The translations under genes were made by a program, and so were the position numbers. The notes beneath the pieces were generated by a model that saw only the letters and a program-made list of their open reading frames with translations, made no database searches and was not told where the DNA came from. From NCBI RefSeq assembly GCF_900089835.1, contig NZ_OANU01000123.1, positions 186,001-250,000 on the forward strand: DNA of 64,000 bases, written 5' to 3'. Below are positions 1 through 7,331 of this stretch, one piece after another (position 1 is the stretch's first letter; each line of letters begins with the position of its first letter). Origin of the DNA: Vibrio thalassae. Lineage in GTDB: Bacteria; Pseudomonadota; Gammaproteobacteria; Enterobacterales; Vibrionaceae.

Positions 1-49
1 AACAGCGGTTTTTGCCGCAAAGATCATGCATAAGCTGGGAAGTGCTTAA
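1..49 (+). CDS. C-terminal end of an unidentified protein (partial)
   Basis: A reading frame open from the window edge ends in TAVFAAKIMHKLGSA and a TAA stop at 47-49. A hairpin that looks like a terminator follows 34 bases later, which supports a true gene end on the plus strand. The tail is too short to assign a family; the small hydrophobic stretch followed by basic residues would suit the end of a membrane protein, but this is only a guess. Confidence 0.4.
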   Translation, partial: TAVFAAKIMHKLGSA

Positions 50-82
50 TGTGTATGAAGTTTTGGGATTGAGATAAATACA

Positions 83-118
83 AAGGCCTATAAGATGCTG
101 AGTCCGATAGGCCTTGTT
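83..118 (+). terminator. Rho-independent terminator-like hairpin
   Basis: A 9-bp perfect stem, AAGGCCTAT (83-91) with ATAGGCCTT (107-115), is followed by GTT. The T run is short, so termination strength is uncertain. It would end the gene whose tail lies at 1-49. Confidence 0.5.
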
Positions 119-330
119 AACCAACAAATAGGATGTAGAAAATTGGAGGTTTATTGGTATGAAATGATCATATCAGTATTGCCGAGGACCGCTAGGTAAA
201 TCGGGCACAAATATTGTAAGTATCGGTGTCCTGTTTTCTTAATTTTTCATTTTTAAGTCTATGAATAATAGAGACTTGTTAACCGTTTGTTGGTTTTTTG
301 AGCACGATGGGGGTGTTGAAATAAAGTGCG

Positions 331-1419
331 TTATTTGGTTAACACATTCTCATTAAAATCCTTCTGAAAATACAAAACTTTTTGCAAATAGCGTCGTGCT
401 TCGTCCTTTGGGTGTTGAGTGGTGAGAGCAGTATAAACTTGCTTTGGAGCCATTTGGTTTAGTTTAGTCATTGCTCGTTTTCTATCTTTATCAAAGGTAG
501 CCAGCACTCCGCCTGTCCCCCCGTTATAGGCTGAAATCATACTGAAATGCAGTGACGTAGGGTGCTTTACATCACGTAAGTAGCGGTTCTTAAGGATGTA
601 AAAATAGGCAGCACCAGTATCAATATTATTTGCAGGATCAAAGAGGTACTCTTTGGTCGGGATACCTGGTTTATTTTTGACTAAGTTAAATACATCAGCC
701 CCTGCCGTCTTAGGAATGACCTGCATTAACCCGTATGCACCAGCATGACTTACCGCGTAAGGGTTGAAACTGCTTTCTGTCTTGATAATTGAGTAGATCA
801 GATCTTCAGACAAGCCATAACGTTTTGCTGCATTTTGGATCAGTTCCGCATATTGATATTCACGTTGCTGTAAGTGATCTTTCGTCATCGTGATTTCAAC
901 ATAATAGGCTTTGCCATTCTTTATCGGCTTAGTGTTCAGTTGAGTGTTGATCAAGTGGTTGGCGTAACGGTTCGCTCGCCACTGCCATTCGATAGGCTTT
1001 CCATCATGATCGAGTACTTGGCCTAGCAAAAACGGCTTTCCTTTTAGAACGACTTCCTTATCAGAAAAGAGTTCTGCATGTTCTGGATCGGCGGGCATAA
1101 GCAAAGTTTGTACAATCGCTTTTTGTGGGTGCTCTTTAGGGTTGCGCTGAGACAGAGTAGAAACGTAAATCTTGCCTCGGTCAAAGTCGATATGAGCTCT
1201 AGTACGATAGCCGTCCAAGTATTTCACATAACGGTGTTTACCCGCCTGAACAAATTCGTCTTCTCCCCACTTTTCTTTGGCTTGACCTGCCACGTAGTTT
1301 AAAAGTTGATTGATCACTTGCTGTTGATTGTGAGACGAAGTGGGCGTTTCTGGAGGATTTTTGTGATAAGCACAGCCAGATAAAAGTAGAGCCGAGATAA
1401 GAAAAGCTTTCTTCACCAA
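331..1419 (-). CDS. mltC: Membrane-bound lytic murein transglycosylase C
   Basis: Outer-membrane lipoprotein that cleaves peptidoglycan glycan strands to anhydromuropeptides. The 362-residue length is close to the about 360 of E. coli MltC. A lipoprotein signal ends in LLLSGC with Cys16 as the lipidation site. The C-terminal lysozyme-like SLT domain has the catalytic Glu in IIKTESSFNP (Glu215), followed by SHAGAYGLMQVIPKTAG and, later, SAYNGG, the usual SLT signature blocks. In enterobacteria and many vibrios mltC sits behind mutY-yggX; neither gene is upstream here, where the nearest neighbour is a thiolase in the same direction 417 bases away. It therefore probably has its own promoter. Identification is firm from motifs and domain order. 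Confidence 0.93.
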   Translation of the reverse strand: MVKKAFLISALLLSGCAYHKNPPETPTSSHNQQQVINQLLNYVAGQAKEKWGEDEFVQAGKHRYVKYLDGYRTRAHIDFDRGKIYVSTLSQRNPKEHPQKAIVQTLLMPADPEHAELFSDKEVVLKGKPFLLGQVLDHDGKPIEWQWRANRYANHLINTQLNTKPIKNGKAYYVEITMTKDHLQQREYQYAELIQNAAKRYGLSEDLIYSIIKTESSFNPYAVSHAGAYGLMQVIPKTAGADVFNLVKNKPGIPTKEYLFDPANNIDTGAAYFYILKNRYLRDVKHPTSLHFSMISAYNGGTGGVLATFDKDRKRAMTKLNQMAPKQVYTALTTQHPKDEARRYLQKVLYFQKDFNENVLTK

Positions 1420-1836
1420 GTGTTACTCATAATGTGGATTAAACGAGTTTAAGTATCTGATAAGTTATCGGTTTTAAAAATCAACTTTCTCACTGAGTGA
1501 GTATTTGGCACAACAGGAGCGCACAATGGGGTAGGGGAAGGAAGAAGTGTACAAAACAGCCTGTGATAATGACCGCCTGCCTGTTTCACTCGACGATAAC
1601 GAATAGGGTTTTGGCATCGGCATTTGATGGCTAGAAATGCGTTTAGCGGTGACGAGAAGGGCTAAAGGAGTATAGCTAAAGCCGCAGCGATAGATGCCAT
1701 AGCCATCGTGATTGAATGTTTCTATGGCTTTTTGCAGATCTTCGGTGAGGGGAGTAGGGTAATAAAAGTAGGTACGTTGCTAAAGCATCGCTTAGTACAC
1801 AGCAAGTCAATGTACTAAGCGACGTAAGCGTTAACG
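1420..1836. other. 417-bp gap between mltC and the thiolase gene
   Basis: No convincing gene. The minus strand holds a frame without stops from about 1782 down to a TAA at 1474-1476 (about 102 codons, including the peptide EDLQKAIETFNHDGYGIYRC), but it has no ATG, GTG or TTG near its upstream end, where a TAG directly precedes it. It could be the remnant of a gene cut by the rearrangement that put the thiolase cluster here. The mltC promoter must also lie in this gap, but no strong -35/-10 pair is evident. Confidence 0.4.
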
Positions 1837-3048
1837 TTAAACTTGGAGATTTTTCACCACAATAGCGGTGCCCATACCGCCGCCAATACACAGCGACGCT
1901 AATCCATACTGTAACTCTTGCTTCTCTAGTTCGTAGATGAGCGTTGCTAACACACGACCACCAGAGGCACCCAACGGGTGACCCAATGCGATAGCGCCAC
2001 CATTCACGTTGGTTTTATCTTCAAACCAGTCCATTGATAGTTGGTATTTATCACTTAACCCATGCATCACACCGAGTGCTTGAGCGGCGAAAGCTTCATT
2101 GAGTTCCAGTAACTGCATATCGCTTAGCGTCATGTTTGCTCGTTCAAGCGCTTGCTCAATGGCAGGAACTGGCCCTAGGCCCATATAAGCTGGGTCTAGG
2201 CCACCTTGACCATAGCTGACGATTTCCGCCAATGGCTGTAAACCATGCTTTTCGACGGCTTCTTCTGAAGCGATAACGAACGCCACGCCACCATCGTTAA
2301 TGCCGGAAGCATTGCCGGCCGTGACGGAACCATCCGCTTTAAATGCAGGCCTTAATTTTGCCAAGCTATCCATTGACGTGCTTGCTCGTGGATACTCATC
2401 TTGACCAAACACCACTGTTTCGCGACGTTGTTTAACTTCGATAGCAGTAATTTCTTGTTCAAAGCGTCCAGCTTGGACAGCTTCTACAGCTCGCTGCTGA
2501 CTTCGTAAAGCGAATGCATCTTGAGCTTCACGACTTATTTGATATTTCTCCGCAATGTTTTCTGCGGTCATACCCATATGATACTGATTAAACGCATCGG
2601 TCAAACCATCATGAATCATAGTATCAACCAATTTTTGGTCACCCATTTTGCTACCAAAACGGTTTGCTGCACTCATAAGGTAAGGTGCACTGGACATGTT
2701 CTCCATGCCAGCAGCCACGATCAAACAGGCATCACCAGCCTTGATCTTACTCGCCGCTTCCATGACGGTTTTCATTCCGCTACCGCAGATCATATTAAGC
2801 GTATAAGCCGGAACGGAGTCTGGGATATTCGCAAACATAGCGGCTTGGCGTCCAGGGCCCATTCCTTGTCCTGCGCTGAGCACGTTGCCGACAATCACTT
2901 CGTCGACCCAAGCAGGATCAACGTTGGCTTGAGACATGGCTGCTCGAATCGCATGACCACCTAGCTCAAAAGCTGGAACCAACGAGAGGGTGCCACCAAA
3001 GCTTCCCAACGCTGTGCGTTTGGCGCCAACAATATAAACCTTTTTCAT
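1837..3048 (-). CDS. Acetyl-CoA C-acetyltransferase (biosynthetic thiolase)
   Basis: Condenses two acetyl-CoA to acetoacetyl-CoA (or the reverse). The 403-residue protein has all thiolase-II signatures: the nucleophilic Cys in NMICGSGMK (Cys88), NEAFAAQ, the His in GGAIALGHPLGASGGR and the second Cys in CIGGGMGT near the C-terminus. The ATG at 3046-3048 is preferred over the GTG directly before it because GAGG lies eight bases upstream. It follows the reductase gene by 15 bases, so the two form one unit, reductase first. The pair resembles phaB-phaA, but no PHA synthase or phasin gene is nearby; with the hydratase, enoyl reductase and CoA-transferase across the LysR gene it fits step one of an acetyl-CoA to butyryl-CoA route. 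Family certain, pathway inferred. Confidence 0.92.
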   Translation of the reverse strand: MKKVYIVGAKRTALGSFGGTLSLVPAFELGGHAIRAAMSQANVDPAWVDEVIVGNVLSAGQGMGPGRQAAMFANIPDSVPAYTLNMICGSGMKTVMEAASKIKAGDACLIVAAGMENMSSAPYLMSAANRFGSKMGDQKLVDTMIHDGLTDAFNQYHMGMTAENIAEKYQISREAQDAFALRSQQRAVEAVQAGRFEQEITAIEVKQRRETVVFGQDEYPRASTSMDSLAKLRPAFKADGSVTAGNASGINDGGVAFVIASEEAVEKHGLQPLAEIVSYGQGGLDPAYMGLGPVPAIEQALERANMTLSDMQLLELNEAFAAQALGVMHGLSDKYQLSMDWFEDKTNVNGGAIALGHPLGASGGRVLATLIYELEKQELQYGLASLCIGGGMGTAIVVKNLQV

Positions 3049-3063
3049 CACCTATCCCTCGCG

Positions 3064-3798
3064 TTAAATGACTAATCCACCGTCAATTTTCAATGTTTGT
3101 CCAGTGATGAAACTGGCGTTATCGCTTGCCAAAAATGCTACGCCATTGGCGATATCTTGTGGTTTACCCATACGACCTAGTGGCGTTTTAGATTTCATGT
3201 GATCCAAGACTTTTTCCGGAAGGTCGATGGTCATTGGCGTTTCGATAAATCCTGGGGCCACGCAGTTAGCTCTGACTTGAGCACCTTTACGCGAGAATTC
3301 TTTTGCCCAGCCTTTAGTCATGGCAATAACACCGCCTTTCGTCGCGGCATAGTTGCTCTGTCCGATGTTACCATCCGTACCAACAACAGAAGACATAGTG
3401 ACGATAGAGCCGATACCATTTTCAATCATGATAGGAGCAATGGCTTGAGTCATGTTGAACACGCCTTTTAGGTTCACATCTAACACCATGTCCCAATCTT
3501 CCTCACTTATACGATCTAGTAGGTTGTCACGGGTAATACCAGCGTTATTAACAAGAACGTCAATTTTTCCATGCTCTTGATGAATCTCTTGAATGAAGGA
3601 TTGAATAGCTTGGCGGTCACAGACATTGAGCTGCTTGACGCGAACATTGGGATATTGAGCAGTAAGCTCTTCTGCAACTTGGGTATTCATGTCACAGGCA
3701 TAGACCATCGTCGCCTGTTGTTGTGCGAATGTCTCAACGATACAGCGACCAATTCCTTGAGCGCCTCCAGTTACGATACAGATTTTATTGGTAAGCAT
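3064..3798 (-). CDS. SDR-family 3-oxoacyl/acetoacetyl-CoA reductase (PhaB/FabG-like)
   Basis: A 244-residue classical short-chain dehydrogenase. Seen: the cofactor motif TGGAQGIG (residues 10-17), NNAG (84-87), and the catalytic set Asn109, Ser137, Tyr150 and Lys154 (YAATK). The end PGFIETPMT and IDGG are typical of FabG/PhaB proteins. An upstream in-frame ATG at 3909 exists, but the start at 3798 is chosen because AAGGTG lies just upstream and the Rossmann fold begins there. Asp36 at the end of strand beta-2 (YACDMN) favours NAD(H), unlike NADPH-dependent PhaB and FabG. In context it would reduce acetoacetyl-CoA to (R)-3-hydroxybutyryl-CoA. It could act on other 3-oxoacyl-CoA or ACP substrates. 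Confidence 0.88.
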   Translation of the reverse strand: MLTNKICIVTGGAQGIGRCIVETFAQQQATMVYACDMNTQVAEELTAQYPNVRVKQLNVCDRQAIQSFIQEIHQEHGKIDVLVNNAGITRDNLLDRISEEDWDMVLDVNLKGVFNMTQAIAPIMIENGIGSIVTMSSVVGTDGNIGQSNYAATKGGVIAMTKGWAKEFSRKGAQVRANCVAPGFIETPMTIDLPEKVLDHMKSKTPLGRMGKPQDIANGVAFLASDNASFITGQTLKIDGGLVI

Positions 3799-3915
3799 TG
3801 TTTTCACCTTATTCACGAATAATAGTGGGCTACGTCTTGGCATAGCATTCAAAGTTAGTGAAATTATTCTATGGGAGTGAGTTTCGTTTGTAGAATGGTT
3901 CCGTATCAAAACACT

Positions 3916-3934
3916 ATTGCAAATTAGGGATAAT
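3916..3934 (+). promoter_or_regulatory. Candidate LysR operator, copy 1
   Basis: ATTGCAAATTAGGGATAAT, an imperfect dyad (ATTGC against ATAAT ends) in the divergent gap between the reductase-thiolase unit and the LysR gene. It matches copies at 5087-5105 (as reverse complement) and 8643-8661 at 18 of 19 positions each. It ends 160 bases before the regulator gene and starts 118 bases before the reductase gene. LysR-type proteins normally bind such dyads in their own divergent promoter; binding here is inferred. Confidence 0.65.
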
Positions 3935-4094
3935 GGAACTTTGATGATTGGGCATGAAAATTGCGGTAGCTAACAGTTTTATCGATTTTGACAGTGATTT
4001 ATTGACGAGGGTTAATAAACCGTTCGACCACAGTTTAAACCCTAATGAAGTTGGGATATAAAAAGTATCAATTATCTTAATAACTTATGGTGGT

Positions 4095-5009
4095 GTGGAA
4101 TTGCTCGACAAAATTGTCTACTTTCTTCATGTCGTTCGTACCGGGTCGTTTAGTTTAGCGGCCAAGCAATATGGAATATCGGCCTCCGCAGGCAGTCGTT
4201 GGATTGCGGAGCTTGAAGAGAGTGTGGGAATCAGTTTATTAAAGCGCTCTACGCGTAAGGTGGTGCCAACCCAAGCTGGACTCCGACTTTATGAGCGATT
4301 TAGTCAAGTCAACACTGAAATAGAAGATATCTTTACTGAAATTCAAAACCTTAGTAACGATGATAGAGGCGTAATCCGTATTGCATCAACACCACTGTTT
4401 GCGAGAGATTACCTTGGGAAGATTATCGGAGAATATCTGCGTTACCATCCTCATGTTACCTTTCGTGTCATGGAAACCGCTTTTGACATGGACCATGTTA
4501 ATGAGGTTGATTTTGCCGTGCGCGCTAGTGCTATTTATGATGGGTTTCAAGAAAAAGACAGCCTGCTGGTGAAACGTTCCTTGCTCAAGCACCCGTTAAT
4601 CGTGTGCTGCTCTCCTGCATACATCGAAAAGTTTGGAGAGCCGGTGACTCCGGAAGATTTAAATCGTCACAACTGTTTGTATGCCTCAACCCTTGTTGGC
4701 GGCAATAAATGGGTGTTTGAACGTGATGGTGAGATGACGGCTGTGGATATTGCTCAAACCGTTGAAGTGGAGGACAGTCAGTTTATTAAAACGGTTGCCA
4801 TCAATGGTGGTGGTATTGGTTACCTTCCCCTTAGTTTAATAGAGGAAGAGCTTGAACAGGGTATGTTGGTTCCCATCCTAAAAGAGTACACCAATAGTGA
4901 TTTTGAATTCAGTTTATACTATCGCCCACGCCGCCAGATGCCAGTCCGCTGCGTCAATTTCAAAGAATACTTAATTCGTCGAGTTAGAGAGCTTGCTGAC
5001 CAAAGTTAA
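4095..5009 (+). CDS. LysR-type transcriptional regulator of the adjacent acyl-CoA cluster
   Basis: A 304-residue LysR regulator: N-terminal winged HTH (about residues 1-60, with SFSLAAKQYGISASAGSRWI and TRKVVPTQAG) and a C-terminal periplasmic-binding-like effector domain (about 90-295), of the CrgA/AaeR type. The GTG start at 4095 gives the standard LysR N-terminus MELLDKIVYFLHVV. It is transcribed away from the reductase-thiolase unit and toward the CoA-transferase unit, and ends in its own terminator. The same 19-bp dyad lies in its divergent promoter and in front of the two other units of the cluster, so it probably controls all three. The inducer is unknown; an acyl-CoA, short-chain acid or redox-linked signal would suit the neighbours. 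Confidence 0.9.
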   Translation: MELLDKIVYFLHVVRTGSFSLAAKQYGISASAGSRWIAELEESVGISLLKRSTRKVVPTQAGLRLYERFSQVNTEIEDIFTEIQNLSNDDRGVIRIASTPLFARDYLGKIIGEYLRYHPHVTFRVMETAFDMDHVNEVDFAVRASAIYDGFQEKDSLLVKRSLLKHPLIVCCSPAYIEKFGEPVTPEDLNRHNCLYASTLVGGNKWVFERDGEMTAVDIAQTVEVEDSQFIKTVAINGGGIGYLPLSLIEEELEQGMLVPILKEYTNSDFEFSLYYRPRRQMPVRCVNFKEYLIRRVRELADQS

Positions 5010-5030
5010 AGAGGCTTCACATCGAGGAAA

Positions 5031-5058
5031 AGAGCAAGCATAACGCTTGCTCTTTTTT
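5031..5058 (+). terminator. Rho-independent terminator of the LysR gene
   Basis: Perfect 9-bp stem AGAGCAAGC / GCTTGCTCT with loop ATAAC, followed by five T. It separates the regulator gene from the CoA-transferase promoter region. Confidence 0.88.
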
Positions 5059-5086
5059 ATTCGAGTCAACCACTAACACTGCGCAT

Positions 5087-5105
5087 ATTATCCCTAATGT
5101 GCAAT
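5087..5105 (-). promoter_or_regulatory. Candidate LysR operator, copy 2
   Basis: The minus strand reads ATTGCACATTAGGGATAAT, 18 of 19 identical to the copy at 3916-3934. It lies 112 bases before the CoA-transferase start, at nearly the same distance and in the same orientation toward its gene as copy 1 toward the reductase gene (118 bases). Confidence 0.65.
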
Positions 5106-5217
5106 TATCTTTCCTTTTATTGTCTATTTTTCCGCAAATCATTTCGAAATACACTTTTTGCATCAGTTTGGAAGTATCCATTTCCAACCATAATAATTTC
5201 CTAAAGGAAAACAAACG

Positions 5218-6810
5218 ATGAAAACAAAAGTGTTAACAGCCCTACAAGCTGCCAATTTGCTTGAAGATGGCGACAGAGTAGTATTGGGTGGCTTTATAGG
5301 TGCAGTGGTGCCTGAAGCGATTGAACACGCCGTTGGTACGCGTTTTCTAGAAACCGGTCACCCGCGTTCGTTGGAACTTTACTTTACCGCAGGTCAAGGT
5401 AATGGCGTTGATAAAGCGACCAATCATCTTGCTCACCCCGGTATGGTCAGCATGGCGTACGGCGGCCACTGGGGATTGATCCCTCGACTGCAAAAACTGG
5501 CCAACGCAAATGAAATTCAAGGTTATAACTTCCCGCAAGGTGTCATTGCTCAACTGCTACGTGACTCTGCTGCCGGCAAGCCTGGTACATTGTCACATGT
5601 CGGGTTGGGAACGTTTGTCGACCCTAGATTTGGTGGCGGCAAGATCAACGCCTTGACCGTTGATGACCGAGTATCGCTTATGGAAGTAGATGGAGAAGAA
5701 TACCTATTTTATAAGCGCATTAATCCTAACGTGGCGCTGCTACGCGGAACGACTGCTGATGAAAATGGCAATATCACCATGGAAGACGAGTGTTTATTCC
5801 TAGAAAATCTTGCCGCGGCACAACTAGTGACGAATATGGGCGGTAAGGTCATCGTTCAGGTGAAACGCATGGTGAAAAATGGCGAGCTTGACCCCCAACA
5901 AGTTCGTATCCCTGGCATTTTCGTAGATGCGGTAGTCCTTGCTGATGAGGACGAACATATGCAGACGTTCGCAGAGTCCCTTAACCTTGCGTACTGTGGT
6001 CGAGGTGAAGCGGGTAAGAAAGTGACTCAGCAGCGCCCGTTGGATGCTAAAAAAATCATCGCTCGCCGAGCGGCAATGGAGCTCAAGCGAGGCGCAATAC
6101 TCAACTATGGTATTGGTGTTCCAGAAGTGATAGCCACGGTCACTGATGAAGAGGGAATTACTGATCAAGTGATCGCGACGGTGGAACCGGGTGCGATTGG
6201 CGGTACCCCCGCTGGTGGTTTGAGTTTTGGAGCATCAGCGTTCCCTGACGCGGTGATTACTCAAGATCAAATGTTTGATTTTTATGATGGTGGTGGTATC
6301 GATCAAGCATTCCTTGGCTTAGCTGAGTGTGACGTTAAGGGTAATCTCAATGTATCAAAGTTTGGCACTAAGATAGCGGGTTGTGGTGGCTTCATCAATA
6401 TTACCCAAAATGCGAAACAAGTCTTTTTCTGCGGGACATTCACGGCAGGAAAGCTAGAAATAGAAACCGGAGATGGTCAATTGTCCATTATCAATGATGG
6501 GCATATTCATAAGTTTATTAATGAAGTACAACAAATCACGTTTTCTGCCGATGTCGCTAGGAAAAATGCTAAACCAGTACTTTATATTACAGAGCGTGCT
6601 GTATTTAAGCTCGGCACTGATACTTTGGAATTAATTGAAATCGCACCAGGTGTTGATCTTCAAAAAGACATTCTCGATAAAATGACATTTGCTCCTGTTA
6701 TTAGCCAAGAGTTAAAAGTTATGGATGCAAGAATATTTAATGATGCGCCAATGGGCTTGTCACTTCCTTTAGAACAAACAGTTAATTCAAACCAAGACGT
6801 TGCCGCGTAA
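5218..6810 (+). CDS. Family I acyl-CoA:carboxylate CoA-transferase, fused subunits (YdiF/Pct-like)
   Basis: A 530-residue enzyme in which the alpha and beta CoA-transferase halves are fused, the size of E. coli YdiF and propionate CoA-transferases. The N-terminal half begins with LEDGDRVVLGGFIGAVVPEAI; the C-terminal half starts about residue 285 and carries the catalytic Glu in TVEPGAIGGTPAGG (Glu323), which forms the glutamyl-CoA thioester. AAGGAAAA precedes the ATG. It leads a unit with the hydratase and the enoyl reductase. In this setting it would move CoA from butyryl-CoA to acetate, releasing butyrate and saving the thioester energy. It might instead activate imported short-chain or 3-hydroxy acids. 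Confidence 0.88.
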   Translation: MKTKVLTALQAANLLEDGDRVVLGGFIGAVVPEAIEHAVGTRFLETGHPRSLELYFTAGQGNGVDKATNHLAHPGMVSMAYGGHWGLIPRLQKLANANEIQGYNFPQGVIAQLLRDSAAGKPGTLSHVGLGTFVDPRFGGGKINALTVDDRVSLMEVDGEEYLFYKRINPNVALLRGTTADENGNITMEDECLFLENLAAAQLVTNMGGKVIVQVKRMVKNGELDPQQVRIPGIFVDAVVLADEDEHMQTFAESLNLAYCGRGEAGKKVTQQRPLDAKKIIARRAAMELKRGAILNYGIGVPEVIATVTDEEGITDQVIATVEPGAIGGTPAGGLSFGASAFPDAVITQDQMFDFYDGGGIDQAFLGLAECDVKGNLNVSKFGTKIAGCGGFINITQNAKQVFFCGTFTAGKLEIETGDGQLSIINDGHIHKFINEVQQITFSADVARKNAKPVLYITERAVFKLGTDTLELIEIAPGVDLQKDILDKMTFAPVISQELKVMDARIFNDAPMGLSLPLEQTVNSNQDVAA

Positions 6811-6814
6811 ATAT

Positions 6815-6875
6815 ATCTCCTCTCGTCATGAGAGGAGATGGTTTTGCAATGTCACTACAAAAGCCATTGCAAAAC
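6815..6875 (+). repeat. Two adjacent perfect stem-loops between CoA-transferase and hydratase genes
   Basis: Stem 1: ATCTCCTCTC (6815-6824) pairs with GAGAGGAGAT (6830-6839), loop GTCAT. Stem 2: GTTTTGCAATG (6841-6851) pairs with CATTGCAAAAC (6865-6875) across a 13-base loop, followed by TATTTATTT. They fill most of the 87-bp spacer. Likely roles are mRNA processing, 3' protection of the first cistron or partial termination, giving unequal expression of the transferase and the downstream enzymes; which one cannot be told from sequence. Confidence 0.7.
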
Positions 6876-6897
6876 TATTTATTTGAGAACAATAACA

Positions 6898-7314
6898 ATG
6901 AGCTATTCAATCGACGAACTCGTGCTAGGACAAAAAGCATGTTTCGAAAAAACCATCAGTGAATCTGATATTCAAATGTTCTGTGGTATTAGTGGCGATG
7001 TTAATCCCGTACACGTGAGTCAGCTTGCTGGTGAAAAAAGTATATTTGGTAACCGTGTTGCTCACGGAATTATGGTGTCGGGTTTGACGTCTGCGGTTCT
7101 TGGCATGCAGTTGCCTGGTCCGGGGACTGTGTATTTAGGTCAAGAGTTGAAATTTACCGCACCGGTATTTATTGGTGACACCATTCGCGCAGAAGTTGAA
7201 GTTATCGAGATTAAGAAAGAGAAAAACATCGTCAAATTAGCGACTCGAAGCGTCAATCAGAACAACAAAATCGTTATTCAGGGCATTGCAACTGTGATGC
7301 CTCCAAAGCATTAA
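6898..7314 (+). CDS. MaoC-family (R)-specific enoyl-CoA hydratase (PhaJ-like)
   Basis: A 138-residue single hot-dog-fold protein. The hydratase-2 motif is complete: Asp34 and His39 in SGDVNPVHV, followed by SIFGNRVAHGIMVSGL, as in PhaJ enzymes that interconvert (R)-3-hydroxyacyl-CoA and trans-2-enoyl-CoA. An in-frame ATG at 6838 lies inside the upstream stem-loops, so the start at 6898 (MSYSIDELVLG, the usual family N-terminus) is preferred. The enoyl reductase gene starts 17 bases after its stop. The stereospecificity fits the (R)-product expected from the PhaB-like reductase in this cluster, so together they would make crotonyl-CoA. Some related proteins act on other acyl chains. Confidence 0.9.
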   Translation: MSYSIDELVLGQKACFEKTISESDIQMFCGISGDVNPVHVSQLAGEKSIFGNRVAHGIMVSGLTSAVLGMQLPGPGTVYLGQELKFTAPVFIGDTIRAEVEVIEIKKEKNIVKLATRSVNQNNKIVIQGIATVMPPKH

Positions 7315-7331
7315 GAAATAAAGGAAACATC

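Noticed and set aside
1474..1782. Minus-strand open frame of about 102 codons as a gene
   Set aside because: A TAG directly precedes it and no ATG, GTG or TTG occurs in its first part; kept only as a possible remnant.
1837..3798. Reading the thiolase-reductase pair as a PHB storage operon
   Set aside because: No PHA synthase, phasin or depolymerase gene is within the window, and the rest of the regulon (CoA-transferase, enoyl reductase) does not fit storage.
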